NCBI GenBank assembly: GCA_913055685.1
Contig: CAJXKC010000001.1
Coordinates: forward strand, 806,001-870,000
Direction of reading: 5' to 3'
DNA length: 64,000 nucleotides
DNA from: an uncultured Flavobacteriales bacterium
Lineage (GTDB): Bacteria > Bacteroidota > Bacteroidia > Flavobacteriales > Schleiferiaceae
The notes under the pieces were generated by a model that saw only the letters and a list, made by a program, of their open reading frames with translations, ran no database searches and was not told the DNA's origin. Each line of letters begins with the position of its first letter. Position 1 is the stretch's first letter. The position numbers and the translations under genes were made by a program. Positions 54,185 to 63,793 of this stretch are shown here, in pieces.

Positions 54185-54801
54185 ATAGCCGCAAACTGAT
54201 AGCCTAAGTTTTGGTAGTGGGCCAAGACCTCGGGGAGTACATTTTGTAAACGCGGCCAGGCTTTTAAGGAGTCATGGAAGACAATAATGGACCCTGGTTT
54301 GGTGTAACGCTTTATGGCTGTAAGGCAATCATAAGGACTCTGGTTTTGATCCCAGTCGCCGCTTAAAACATCCCACATTACAATTTTATAGCCAGCCCGG
54401 CTCAGACTCTGAGCTTGGGCTTTTTTTATGCGACCATAGGGCGGGCGAAATAAACCACTTTTAAAGTACTCTTCACAAGCAAGGGTGTTTTCCAAGTAAA
54501 TCTCCTTGCTGTGATTTTTCCCATTTAAATGGTTAAAAGTATGATTGCCGATACTATGTCCGGCTGCCCTCACTTGCTCAAATATTTGCGGGTGTTTCCG
54601 CACATTATCTCCTATGCAAAAAAAGGTGGCTTTCGCCTGATAGGCTTTTAGCTGCTCTAAAACCCATGGAGTAACCTCCGGGATGGGACCATCGTCAAAG
54701 CTGAGGTAGATCTTTGGTACTTGTTCATCCGCCGGAAGGCGCCAAATGCGATTAGGATAAAACGCCTGTATCCATTTAGGTATGTGATAGAAATAAGTCA
54801 T
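54181..54801 (-). CDS. Polysaccharide deacetylase (NodB-like, CE4)
   Basis: Protein of 206 residues: IYLSFDDGPIPEVTPWVLEQL (motif 1 with the Asp pair), HSIGNHTFNHLNG (motif 2, metal His pair), LFRPPYGRIKKAQAQSLSRAGY (motif 3) and WDVLSGDWDQNQ (motif 4). A CE4 deacetylase acting on a peptidoglycan or exopolysaccharide amino sugar is inferred. No signal peptide is obvious. The start at 54801 is followed upstream by a terminator of the DUF2723 gene. Confidence 0.88.
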   Translation of the reverse strand: MTYFYHIPKWIQAFYPNRIWRLPADEQVPKIYLSFDDGPIPEVTPWVLEQLKAYQAKATFFCIGDNVRKHPQIFEQVRAAGHSIGNHTFNHLNGKNHSKEIYLENTLACEEYFKSGLFRPPYGRIKKAQAQSLSRAGYKIVMWDVLSGDWDQNQSPYDCLTAIKRYTKPGSIIVFHDSLKAWPRLQNVLPEVLAHYQNLGYQFAAI

Positions 54802-54804
54802 AAA

Positions 54805-54834
54805 AAAACCCCAACGCTAAAGGTCGGGGTTTAA
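54805..54834 (-). terminator. Terminator of the DUF2723 gene
   Basis: AAACCCC pairs with GGGGTTT around ACGCTAAAGGTC. On the minus strand the stem is followed by T-run. It separates the DUF2723 gene from the polysaccharide deacetylase downstream. Confidence 0.7.
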
Positions 54835-54839
54835 TTTTA

Positions 54840-57800
54840 TTAAGCCATGCCTAGCGGTCGAAGGGCTTGAACATAGCGTTGGTACAGGTCATCCTGACTC
54901 AAAGCTTGTTGGTCGTTTTTGTATTGATACTGGTTGAGGTATCGAATAATTTGCATGTAGTACTGGGAGGCTACATTCATCTCCTGGCGAACCTTCGCGC
55001 GATCACTACCGGTAAACTGCGCATAGTAAGCTAGTTCTTCGTCTAAGCGGGTAGCAAAGGTTTCGAGCATAGCACGGGCCTTCTCATTGGCACCAGCCAT
55101 ATAATAGCCTTCGATAATATTAAATACGAAGTAATCGTAAGTAAACTTTTCCTCAGGCATTTTTTCCATGGCTCGATCCAATACCTGAATCGCCTCCTCA
55201 TTACGATCACGACTAGCTAGGTCTTTACCTAGGCGACCGAAAATATTACGCAAGTTGAAGGTAACACGACGATTGGTTTCATCGAGGTATACACCTGGTT
55301 TCTCCATGTTTCCAAACTCGAATTTATTCATCAAGTTATCGTACATGATATCGGTGGCAACCTTGCCGAAATCGGTGTCTGGGCGACCGTTAACGCGCTT
55401 ACGTTTGTTTAAAACAGGCACGTAGCGGTAGGCTAATCCTTCCAATTGGAAGTAGTCGTCGAGCCAGAAGTAGGCCTGACTACTATTACCCACAGTAACA
55501 CTAAAGTAAATGGGGCGAGTCCAATCATTATGCGCAATTAGGTCAATTACCATTAGATCGCGCTTGGAAAGAACATTGGTATTAATGTTCCAGTCGATGT
55601 AAGAAACAATGCGGCTGGTGTCTTCTTCCATAACCACATCATTTTCGAGTACCGCTTCTTTATCGATGTTTACACGCAGTTTTTTAATCGGGAAGTAACC
55701 CAATTCCTTCTGACCATTAAATGCGGTGAAAGTATTGTTCTTGCTTTCACGGATCCAACGGATGAAGTCTTGAGCATCCCAGCGTCCTTTTACGCCGCGG
55801 TCTTGGTAATAAACCACATCGCGGGTGCCTTGCTTGTACTCATCGTGAGTAAAGTTAAAGGGAACCGGTTTAGCGTCGTATACCGCTCTTTTCGCTTGGT
55901 CTATGTACCAATCGGTATTTAAAAGGCTTAGGTTAATAATCCGAACGTCGGTGCGGTAACCTTCAATTTCTTGGGCGTACCATAAGGGGAAGGTGTCGTT
56001 ATCCCCATTGGTAAAGAGAATAGCATCTTTTTTACAGCTGTCTAAATAAGCTTTGGCAATATCTCTAGCCACATAACGATCGCTACGGTCGTGGTCGTCC
56101 CAGTTCTGAGCGGCCATTAATCCGGGTACTGCTATTAAAGTTACCAGGCTTATACCCATAGCAACCTGCTTGCTGTCCTTTTTCAAGAGTTCATACAAGG
56201 CCATTACTCCAAGGCCAATCCATATGCTAAAGGCATAGAAGGAGCCTACATAGGCATAATCTCGTTCCCGCGGTTCAAAAGGTTTGTGGTTTAGGTAAAC
56301 CGCAATTGCTAAACCGGTGAACAGGAAGAGTAGGCTAACTACCCAAGCATCTTTACCCGCTTTTTGATAGTGGAAATAAGCACCTACCAATCCCAAAATT
56401 AAGGGTAGGAAGAAGTACACATTTCTGCCGGGGTTGTTTCGGTCGTGATATGGTAAATTCGACTGTGGTCCCAGGCGCCATTCGTCGATAAAGCCAATGC
56501 CACTGATCCAATTACCCTTGGTGTGCTCGTAGCGATGTTGTTCATCGTCTTGTCTACCAGCGAAGTTCCACATAAAGTAGCGCCACCACATGTGACCTAC
56601 TTGATAGTCGAGGAACCAGGATATATTCTTGCCGAGCGGAATAGGTTTGTCCATATCCGCCTTACTAATGCCTGCGTAATTCTGGTAGTTTTGGACCGAG
56701 GCCTGATCGTCATTCCACATCCTTGGGAAAAAGCCTACAAAGCGTTTGTCGAAGTTTCGGATGGTTGCTTTGCGCTCATCACTTACTACATAGGTGCCTG
56801 TTTCATCATCACGCTGGTAAACCGGATTACCGTCCGAGAAAGGGTTTTGGGCATCTAATGGTGCATTGAAAGACTGGCCGTAGAAAACGGGGAAGTCACC
56901 GTATTGCTCACGTTTGTAGTAGGCCAATAGGGACATTGCGTCTTCAGGGTTATTCTCATCGATAGGGGTATTGGCATTAGAGCGTACCGCCAGAGTTACA
57001 AAAGATGAGTAGCCCAATAGAATAAAGAGTACCGAAAGAATTAAGGTGTTCCATATCGGAGATTCTTTCTTTCGGGTAAATATTAAGCCATAGGCTGCTG
57101 CGCCACCAATAATAATGATGGTAACCAAAGTGCCACTGTTAAAGGGCATACCCAAGCTGTTTACCATAAAGATTTCCAGCTTGCCAAACATGTTGAGCAC
57201 GAATGGAATAATAGCCGAGAAGATGGCCCCTAAGATTAGGATGCCCACCAAGTTATAGATGATAAACTTGTTGCGACTAATTTTTTGATCAGTTTTATAG
57301 AAGTACACCATTACAATCGCAGGGATGGTAAGGAAAACTAATATGTGTACCCCGATGGACAAGCCAATGATATAGGCGATAAAGATTAACCAACGGTGGG
57401 CACGGGGGCTATGATCGATTTCATTCTCCCATTTGAGGATGGCCCAAAAGGCGATCGCGGTGAAGAGCGATGACATGGCGTAAACCTCACCTTCAACGGC
57501 CGAGAACCAGGCGCTATCGCTAAAAGTGTAAGCCAAGGCTCCCACTACTGCTCCGCCAAAAATAGCGGTTAATCTACCTTCAGTAAGTTCTCCAAACTTC
57601 GAAATGAATTTGCGACCCAAGGCGGTAATGGTCCAAAAAAGGAATAAAACCGTAAAAGCACTGGCGCTTGCGGATAGTAAGTTTACCATCATAGCCTGAC
57701 GCGTTACATCTCCAAAAGCAAATTGGGAGAAGAAATTCCCCATCAATTGGAATAGAGGAGCGCCGGGAGGGTGACCTACTTGAAGTTTCACCGAAGTGGC

Positions 57801-57929
57801 TATGTATTCACCACAGTCCCAAAAACTTACGGTAGGTTCAATGGTGATGTAATAGGTAATCATGGCAATGGCAAAAACGAGCCATCCCAAAAGGTTGTTT
57901 GTTTTCTTATAGTTTGCAAGCATGTGCAT
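54840..57929 (-). CDS. DUF2723 membrane protein (putative protein O-mannosyltransferase-like GT)
   Basis: Protein of 1029 residues. The N-terminal half has about ten membrane helices; the opening YYITIEPTVSFWDCGEYIATSVKLQVGHPPGAPLFQLMGNFF is the DUF2723 hallmark, resembling C-type glycosyltransferases with an acidic residue in the first loop (WDCGEY). The large soluble part follows, with YFWLDDYFQLEGLAYRYVPV and MNKFEFGNMEKPGVYLDE. Near the C-terminus TPR-like helices are seen (EEAIQVLDRAMEKMPEEKF, GANEKARAMLE). Glycosyl transfer to exported proteins is the best guess. It is divergent from tRNA-Gln. Confidence 0.85.
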   Translation of the reverse strand: MHMLANYKKTNNLLGWLVFAIAMITYYITIEPTVSFWDCGEYIATSVKLQVGHPPGAPLFQLMGNFFSQFAFGDVTRQAMMVNLLSASASAFTVLFLFWTITALGRKFISKFGELTEGRLTAIFGGAVVGALAYTFSDSAWFSAVEGEVYAMSSLFTAIAFWAILKWENEIDHSPRAHRWLIFIAYIIGLSIGVHILVFLTIPAIVMVYFYKTDQKISRNKFIIYNLVGILILGAIFSAIIPFVLNMFGKLEIFMVNSLGMPFNSGTLVTIIIIGGAAAYGLIFTRKKESPIWNTLILSVLFILLGYSSFVTLAVRSNANTPIDENNPEDAMSLLAYYKREQYGDFPVFYGQSFNAPLDAQNPFSDGNPVYQRDDETGTYVVSDERKATIRNFDKRFVGFFPRMWNDDQASVQNYQNYAGISKADMDKPIPLGKNISWFLDYQVGHMWWRYFMWNFAGRQDDEQHRYEHTKGNWISGIGFIDEWRLGPQSNLPYHDRNNPGRNVYFFLPLILGLVGAYFHYQKAGKDAWVVSLLFLFTGLAIAVYLNHKPFEPRERDYAYVGSFYAFSIWIGLGVMALYELLKKDSKQVAMGISLVTLIAVPGLMAAQNWDDHDRSDRYVARDIAKAYLDSCKKDAILFTNGDNDTFPLWYAQEIEGYRTDVRIINLSLLNTDWYIDQAKRAVYDAKPVPFNFTHDEYKQGTRDVVYYQDRGVKGRWDAQDFIRWIRESKNNTFTAFNGQKELGYFPIKKLRVNIDKEAVLENDVVMEEDTSRIVSYIDWNINTNVLSKRDLMVIDLIAHNDWTRPIYFSVTVGNSSQAYFWLDDYFQLEGLAYRYVPVLNKRKRVNGRPDTDFGKVATDIMYDNLMNKFEFGNMEKPGVYLDETNRRVTFNLRNIFGRLGKDLASRDRNEEAIQVLDRAMEKMPEEKFTYDYFVFNIIEGYYMAGANEKARAMLETFATRLDEELAYYAQFTGSDRAKVRQEMNVASQYYMQIIRYLNQYQYKNDQQALSQDDLYQRYVQALRPLGMA

Positions 57930-58046
57930 ACGGTTTAAGTAGCTGCGGGCGAATTTATAAAATAAAGGCGCTTCATAGGTATCAAGACTTCGTTAAAGCT
58001 TGGGAGAGGGACTTGAGAACTTTTTTTCGAGTAGATTGAAATTTTA

Positions 58047-58078
58047 TTTGCGCGAATAAAATCAGGAGCTTACTTTTG
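58047..58078 (+). promoter_or_regulatory. Promoter of tRNA-Gln
   Basis: TTTG (58047-58050), 20 nt, then TACTTTTG (58071-58078), a near-ideal Bacteroidetes promoter. Transcription would start about 58085, 11 bp before the tRNA. Confidence 0.75.
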
Positions 58079-58095
58079 CCCTCCCAAAATAAGGA

Positions 58096-58167
58096 TGCCC
58101 CATCGTCTAATTGGCAGGACAGCTGATTTTGGTTCAGTCAGTCGAGGTTCGAGTCCTCGTGGGGCAA
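58096..58167 (+). tRNA. tRNA-Gln (TTG)
   Basis: A cloverleaf of 72 nt: acceptor TGCCCCA / TGGGGCA, anticodon stem GCTGA / TCAGT with loop TTTTGGT (anticodon TTG), T-arm CGAGG TTCGAGT CCTCG, discriminator A. CCA is not encoded. Confidence 0.92.
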
Positions 58168-58174
58168 CTAGAGC

Positions 58175-58207
58175 AAAAGCTCCGATCGAAAGGTCGGAGC
58201 TTTTTTT
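58175..58207 (+). terminator. Terminator after tRNA-Gln
   Basis: AAAAGCTCCGA pairs with TCGGAGCTTTT (58194-58204) around TCGAAAGG, followed by T-run. The T-run also forms the start of a long palindrome. Confidence 0.88.
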
Positions 58208-58258
58208 ATGTCCAAAAGCCCCAAGCTTGCTTGAGGGGCTTTTGGACATAAAAAAAGC
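58199..58258. repeat. 24-bp perfect inverted repeat following tRNA-Gln
   Basis: Bases 58199-58222 are the exact reverse complement of 58235-58258, around a 12-base loop AAGCTTGCTTGA (58223-58234). The arms contain the seven-T run, ATGTCC and AAAAGCCCC. It marks the junction of the tRNA terminator and the first copy of the 131-bp tandem repeat. Confidence 0.9.
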
Positions 58259-58605
58259 GAGACGAGCCTGCCAAGGCTCGAGCTTTTGCACTTGGGTACA
58301 ATGCCAAATGCATAAGGACCGACCGTAGGGAGAATCCTCGTGCTCAAAGCCCCAAGCTTGCTTGAGGGGCTTGCGGGCATAAAAAAAGCGAGACGAGCCT
58401 GCCAAGGCTCGAGCTTTTGTGAATTGGGTAAACTGCCAATGCAAAAGGACCGACCTTAGGGAGAATCCCCGTGTTCAAAGCCCCAAGCTTGCTTGAAGGG
58501 CTTGCGGGCATAAAAAAAGCGAGACGAGCCTGCCAAGGCTCGAGCTTTTGTACTTGGGTACAATGCCAAATGCATAAAGACCTATTTTTTGAAAATCATC
58601 ATGCT
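58213..58605. repeat. Three 131-bp tandem repeats rich in hairpins
   Basis: The units start at 58213, 58344 and 58475; the AGCCCC landmark recurs at exactly 131-base steps. The first about 75 bases are almost identical between copies, and later parts vary; the third copy diverges after about 58583. Each unit has two hairpins: AAGCCCC / GGGGCTT, and GAGCC / GGCTC inside AAAAAAGC...GCTTTTG. The rest of the gap, 58606-58762, shows a partial fourth start (TCAAGC) and then nothing recognised. No gene is supported here. Confidence 0.9.
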
Positions 58606-58762
58606 CAAGCTCCATCTTTCTTATACTAGCTTGGGTTTTGGGTCATTTTAGATTGAACTATCCAAGGATAGCAGCAGAGTAATATTCTTACATGATCATT
58701 CGCGATTAAAATCACATTAGAATAATCTTAGAATGTCTAATTTAGGTAGCTTATATTTAGCC

Positions 58763-61700
58763 ATGCCCCGCCTTCTAAAAGCCATATTACTTTTCTTGCC
58801 TTTTAGTCTTTTTGCACAGCTGCAAGTAGATACGGTTTATTTTCCGGCGGCGGTTCCTGTTCAGGATCGAAATAATTTACCAAATCTCAATAGCATTTCT
58901 AGCTGTGCGGATACCTTTCGGGTGCAAATTCCTCCTGGTAATATTGTCAGTGGGATTGACTTGCAGTATCGCTTAAATACCGTTTCCGGAACTAATGGAA
59001 TGCCACCGGCGGGTATTTACTCTTACCTTGAATGTTTAAGTACTGGTTTAAAAGAAGGTCAAATTTCTCAAGGAAGCTCCTTAATTTTTGGAGCAAGCGA
59101 AACCTTAAACAGGGTAAATTTAAATTTGGCTAATGGCAAAAGCCTAAACGGCTCGGTCGAATTTAAACTGCATGCTTTCGACATTGCCTTTTTCAGCCCT
59201 AGCTGCGATACCTTAGGCGCAAAAATTGAAGCGGGGTCTTGGCGAATAATTATTAGACATTTCCCCGACACCATTAATTGTAACGGACTAGTAGCACCGT
59301 ACTTCGAAGATTTTGATTTCCAATATTGGCTTAGTGGTCAAGGCGGGCTAAACAGCTACAATCAAATTCAATCTTGCTGGTCACGACCTACTAATAATCC
59401 TCCGCATTTTGGCACAAGAATCGGAACTACCGCCTCTTCACCAACCGGACCAAGCGGTGATTTTGATGGAACGGGGAACTACCTCTACACCGAGTACTCC
59501 AATAGTCCTGGTGCTCCGGGAGAGATAAGTAGTCCTTTTATTTTTCTACCTAATAGCTTAACTAATCCCCACCTGCAATTTGCTTATCATATGCATGGGG
59601 CATCCATTGATAGTTTAATTGTAGAAGTGAGTCGGGCTGCCCAAACTCAAGCGCTATATCGATTGGTAGGTGAGCAGCAAGTTTCCAGTTCAGAGGCTTG
59701 GCGAATTGCGGATGTAGATTTAAGCAATTTCAGTGGAGACTCAATTCAGATCACTTTCAAAGGTTTTAGCTCTAGCTTTACCGGCGATATTGCCATCGAT
59801 AACTTCGCTATTGTATCTATAAACTGCCCTAGACCCAGTCAGTTTTACAGCAATTCTCAGGCTACTAACCGCATTGATTTACAATGGGTAAGTGCATCTA
59901 ATAGCCATCAAATAGAATATGGATTAGCGGGCTTTAATCAAGGTAGTGGTAACTTAATTTCTGCCTCTGGTAATAGCGCGCAAGTAGGCGGGCTAAACGG
60001 GGGAACCACCTATGAATTTTACATCCGCAGTTTTTGCGGGAACGATACTTCACTATGGACCGGCCCCATTCAGGCTTCTACTAGCTGCTCGGTTTACAAT
60101 GCCCCCTTTTATGAAAACTTTGATCAAGGCTTTTTAGAAGGATTGGGAGGAACCAATGCCGGCGCGAGTATAGGTGCCTGTTGGCAACGCAATAGCAATC
60201 AAGGATTCTTTTGGGGCGGCGGTAGAGCTTCTACTCCTAGTACCGGTACTGGTCCGCCTCGTGACAATACTAGCGGTTTGGGTTCTTATGTGTATACCGA
60301 GGCGAGTGGAGGAGCAAATGGGGATACGGCTATTCTTATTAGTCCGCTTATCGATGTAAGCGCATTAAATACGGTAGAGTTGCGGTTTTGGTTGCATATG
60401 CGCTCTCAAACTTCTAACCCTTATTTGCTTTGGGAAATTGAGCAAAATGGCCAATGGATTTCCTTAGATACTTTAAGTGGGGACCAAGGGGGTGGTTGGC
60501 AATTGCAGACTACGGATTTATCCAGTTTTACAGCCGATAGTCTACGTATTCGCTTTATTAGTATAAAACCCTCGGTGGGCTCTCCTTTTCAGAGCGATAT
60601 TGCAATAGACGATTTAAGTATTGATGAAATTCCCAGCTGCGGAGTGTTAAGCATGCCTTATGCTGAGAATTTTGATAATCAAAACTGGTTGCCCGGTAAC
60701 GGAAACCGTAATAATATGGATTATATCGACCCTTGTTGGTCGAGGCCCATCACTAGTTTAAACAGATGGGGTCCACGTGTGGGAAGTACACCGAGTTCAA
60801 ATACAGGGCCAGCTGGGGATCGATCGGGAACGGGCAAGTACATTTATACCGAAGCCACAAGAGGTAGGGCAGTGGCTAGCATTAGTACACCTAGTATTTA
60901 TATTGATCCCAATAGCTCAATGCCTCACCTGTACTACCATTACCACATGTATGGGGCAGATATTATTAACTTGAGTATTGAAGTTGAAAATAGTAGTGGA
61001 CCCATATTGCTGCGCACTCATTTTGGTCAGCAGCACAACAGCAGTAGCGCTGCATGGACCCTCGACTCACTGGACTTGAGTGCCTACAAGGGAGATACCA
61101 TTACTATTAACTTTTTGGGTGATGCGAGCTCGGCCTTAGGGGATATTGCGCTCGATGAAATAGAAGTGAGAGATACTAATATGAATTGTGCCGCACCCCA
61201 AGCCTTACAATTAAGCAGTACCTTAAATTCCATCAGCCTTAGCTGGACCAATGGCAATAATGTGCTGTTGGAGTATTATGATATTCAAAGCGGACCCCTA
61301 TCGGCTATAAGCCTGAGTGGGGTTAATAGTCCCTTTACCCTTAGTGGTCTCAATCCCAATACGAGCTATGTTATTGGGATAAGAAATCAATGTGGGATGC
61401 TTCAAAGCGCGATGCTTTATGATACGGCGACTACCCTGGCTTGTGCACCGGTCACGTCGAGTTATAATTACAGCGCCAATTTCTTGAATGTACAGTTTAT
61501 AAGCACCAGTAGTAATGCCGATAGTCTTTTTTGGGACTTTGGCGATGGCTATGTCGATACGGGTGCATCATTCCAGCATACCTATGCATTGGCCGGGACC
61601 TATACTATTAGTTTGGCTGCATATAATGCCTGTGGCTTTGCAGATACTAGTTTCCAAATAGTGCAAGTCTGTGATAGTATCTTGCCCTTGGTACAATTAG

Positions 61701-62413
61701 GTACTAGTGGTGATACCCTGCTCTATTCCGCCGCTTTTACTGGGGCCGTTCAGTGGCTTTGGGATTTTGGGGATGGCAGTACAGCGCTTGATAGCATGGG
61801 ACAGCATGTTTATGCTGGCGACGGTAGTTATTTAGTACAGTTAAGAATGATTAATGCCTGTGGAGATACGGCAAATTATTCGCAAATGGTGCAATTATGT
61901 GCCGATCCAAATGCCGATTGGACCTACCAGATTTTAAATCCAATCAATAGCGGTTTACGGGTTCAGTTCGATGCTTCATTGTCACGCAATGCCCAAAGCT
62001 ATTTTTGGGATTTCGATGATGGGTCCACCGATACAGGAATTGCACCAATCCACATTTTTAATCCACCAGGGCTTTATTATGAAGTGAGCCTGAGGGTGCG
62101 GAATGCCTGTGGAGCGGAAGATGAATATGCCTATCGACTGAGTGAAATAGGTAACGAGGAATATAGTTTACAAAATGGCTTCTCGGTTTACCCCAATCCT
62201 TTTAAAGGCTATGTGCAATTGGATAGAAAACTTCTCGATAATAGTCCTTGGCAATGGAGGCTTTATTCCAATACCGGACAACTATTAATGCAAGGATTAG
62301 TCACTAATGAGAAGAGTCTTAAAATTGCTACATCAAATTTGAAAAAGGGTATTTATTATCTCTGGATAAGCAATGAGCAAGGAAGCAGGCTAAATTGGAA
62401 ACTGCTTAAATAG
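58763..62413 (+). CDS. Large secreted MAM/FN3/PKD protein with type IX sorting domain
   Basis: Exported protein of 1216 residues, probably surface bound by the type IX (Por) secretion system. The ATG at 58763 gives the signal peptide MPRLLKAILLFLPFSLFAQ; an upstream ATG (58733) adds ten odd residues. After an N-terminal domain come three MAM-like modules (each with YFEDFDFQ/YENFDQGF/YAENFDNQNW at the start, a CW-SRP or CWQRN motif and SDIAIDDL/GDIAIDNF at the end). Two FN3-like segments lie between or after them, then PKD modules with WDFGDG (also DFDDGS). The end is a sorting domain: YPNPFKGYVQL, then YLWISNEQGSRLNWKLLK. Adhesin or extracellular enzyme partner; no catalytic site seen. Confidence 0.85.
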   Translation: MPRLLKAILLFLPFSLFAQLQVDTVYFPAAVPVQDRNNLPNLNSISSCADTFRVQIPPGNIVSGIDLQYRLNTVSGTNGMPPAGIYSYLECLSTGLKEGQISQGSSLIFGASETLNRVNLNLANGKSLNGSVEFKLHAFDIAFFSPSCDTLGAKIEAGSWRIIIRHFPDTINCNGLVAPYFEDFDFQYWLSGQGGLNSYNQIQSCWSRPTNNPPHFGTRIGTTASSPTGPSGDFDGTGNYLYTEYSNSPGAPGEISSPFIFLPNSLTNPHLQFAYHMHGASIDSLIVEVSRAAQTQALYRLVGEQQVSSSEAWRIADVDLSNFSGDSIQITFKGFSSSFTGDIAIDNFAIVSINCPRPSQFYSNSQATNRIDLQWVSASNSHQIEYGLAGFNQGSGNLISASGNSAQVGGLNGGTTYEFYIRSFCGNDTSLWTGPIQASTSCSVYNAPFYENFDQGFLEGLGGTNAGASIGACWQRNSNQGFFWGGGRASTPSTGTGPPRDNTSGLGSYVYTEASGGANGDTAILISPLIDVSALNTVELRFWLHMRSQTSNPYLLWEIEQNGQWISLDTLSGDQGGGWQLQTTDLSSFTADSLRIRFISIKPSVGSPFQSDIAIDDLSIDEIPSCGVLSMPYAENFDNQNWLPGNGNRNNMDYIDPCWSRPITSLNRWGPRVGSTPSSNTGPAGDRSGTGKYIYTEATRGRAVASISTPSIYIDPNSSMPHLYYHYHMYGADIINLSIEVENSSGPILLRTHFGQQHNSSSAAWTLDSLDLSAYKGDTITINFLGDASSALGDIALDEIEVRDTNMNCAAPQALQLSSTLNSISLSWTNGNNVLLEYYDIQSGPLSAISLSGVNSPFTLSGLNPNTSYVIGIRNQCGMLQSAMLYDTATTLACAPVTSSYNYSANFLNVQFISTSSNADSLFWDFGDGYVDTGASFQHTYALAGTYTISLAAYNACGFADTSFQIVQVCDSILPLVQLGTSGDTLLYSAAFTGAVQWLWDFGDGSTALDSMGQHVYAGDGSYLVQLRMINACGDTANYSQMVQLCADPNADWTYQILNPINSGLRVQFDASLSRNAQSYFWDFDDGSTDTGIAPIHIFNPPGLYYEVSLRVRNACGAEDEYAYRLSEIGNEEYSLQNGFSVYPNPFKGYVQLDRKLLDNSPWQWRLYSNTGQLLMQGLVTNEKSLKIATSNLKKGIYYLWISNEQGSRLNWKLLK

Positions 62414-62487
62414 ATTAATCCCCTACACCATCATTTTATTGATTCTCCGAGCATTGCAGACTTAATCAAAAATTAACCTGCAAATGC

Positions 62488-62518
62488 TTGCTAAATTTAA
62501 TAGGCACAACTAGTTTTG
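62488..62518 (+). promoter_or_regulatory. Promoter of the DUF4856-imelysin operon
   Basis: TTG (62488-62490), 20 nt, then TAGTTTTG (62511-62518). Both boxes and spacing match the Bacteroidetes pattern. It lies 29 bp before the ATG at 62548, and supports that start over an in-frame ATG at 62488, which would lie at the promoter itself. Confidence 0.7.
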
Positions 62519-62547
62519 CGGCCTTATTTAAATTTAATCTAAATAAA

Positions 62548-63786
62548 ATGAAGACATATAAAACTCTGAAAAGCAGCCTTTTAATCGGGCTATTTATGGT
62601 CTCTCTGTCGGCCTGTGAAAAGGAAAACCAGGATAAGTTAAATGAGCCAAGCGTACTTGCTCCTGAAAGCTACAGCTTTAATCGCAATGGCGCTTCTTCG
62701 GTCAGCTACAGCGGCCAAACCACCCGATTAGCTATGGGTAAAGAGCTCAATGCAGCATTATTGGACTTTAGTAAAAGTAAGAGTGATTTATTGGCAATGT
62801 ATGCCAATCAGGATGCGAGTGGTAATGATGTAGATCCCTTTAGTAACCCCGAGCTTAATGCCTCCGATAAAAGTCTTCGTTCTAAAACGGCGGCATCTTA
62901 TGATTACTTTGCCATGAATGCAACCGAAAGTGCTGCCATTCGAGGTCAAATTGATCAATGGATCGAGGCGCAGGTAGATGAAATTTTCCCTTTTGTTAAT
63001 CAAGCTGCCAGTCCGGGTACTGCGGGTCAAGTTGCTGATGGAAGCACCGCGCGTTATGTAAATGCGCAAGGTTTGGAATTTAACCAGGCGGTAGGTAAAT
63101 CTTTAATTGGTGCATTAGCCTTAGACCAAATGCTTAATAATTATTTGAGCGCTTCAGTACTGGATGCGGGCAGCAATCGCGAAGATAATGAGGCGGGTGT
63201 CCTAGCCGAAGGTCAGAATCATACGGTAATGGAGCATAAGTGGGATGAAGCTTATGGTTACCTTTTTGGCGGTGCAGCCGATGGTGCCAAGCCCTTGGCT
63301 ACCTTAGGGGGAGACGATGATTTCTTAAACAAATACTTGGGCCGCTTGGAGGGCGATTCAGATTTTACCGGCGCAGCCGATCGTGTGTTTAATGCCTTTA
63401 AATTAGGTCGAGCTGCAATTGTTGCAGGAGATTATGACTTACGTGATGCTCAGGCCGATATAATTCGTGAGGAACTTTCAGAAATGATCGGTATTCGCGC
63501 TGCCTTCTATTTGCAGGCGGCCAAAAAAGCCTTTGCCAACGGCGAGGATGGTGCGGCTCTGCATGACCTTTCTGAAGCCTATGGTTTTATCTACAGCCTT
63601 CGCTTCACCCATAATGTGGCTACAGATGCTCCCTACTTTGATGCGACTGAAGTAGAAAATATGTTGAGCGATTTAATGGGGGATGGAAACAACGGTTTAT
63701 GGGATGTTAGCGACCAAACCCTGGATGCTATGTCTAATGCCATTGCCGCTCGCTTTAAGTTTGAACTCAATCAGGTTACTAATTAA
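62548..63786 (+). CDS. DUF4856-like lipoprotein, probably iron-uptake related
   Basis: Lipoprotein of 412 residues with lipobox VSLSAC. It has the DUF4856 segments: VLAPESYSFNRNGASSVSYSGQTTRLAMGKELNAAL, VNAQGLEFNQAVGKSLIGALALDQMLNNYLS, MEHKWDEAYGYLFG and SEAYGFIYSLRFTHN. Asp/Glu- and Ala-rich helices dominate. The family is usually beside imelysin and TonB-receptor genes, as here (imelysin starts 7 bp after), which links it to iron or heme uptake; binding is not shown. Confidence 0.8.
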   Translation: MKTYKTLKSSLLIGLFMVSLSACEKENQDKLNEPSVLAPESYSFNRNGASSVSYSGQTTRLAMGKELNAALLDFSKSKSDLLAMYANQDASGNDVDPFSNPELNASDKSLRSKTAASYDYFAMNATESAAIRGQIDQWIEAQVDEIFPFVNQAASPGTAGQVADGSTARYVNAQGLEFNQAVGKSLIGALALDQMLNNYLSASVLDAGSNREDNEAGVLAEGQNHTVMEHKWDEAYGYLFGGAADGAKPLATLGGDDDFLNKYLGRLEGDSDFTGAADRVFNAFKLGRAAIVAGDYDLRDAQADIIREELSEMIGIRAAFYLQAAKKAFANGEDGAALHDLSEAYGFIYSLRFTHNVATDAPYFDATEVENMLSDLMGDGNNGLWDVSDQTLDAMSNAIAARFKFELNQVTN

Positions 63787-63793
63787 TTAGGAC

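Noticed and set aside
58070-58444. Minus-strand open frame of 124 codons over tRNA-Gln and the repeats
   Set aside because: Its C-terminal half (RGLEPRLTEPKSAVLPIRR) is the reverse complement of a tRNA, a well-known spurious protein pattern, and the rest is repeat sequence.
58213-58605. CRISPR array
   Set aside because: The 131-bp units are contiguous and nearly identical without unique spacers of 30-40 bp, and no cas genes are present.
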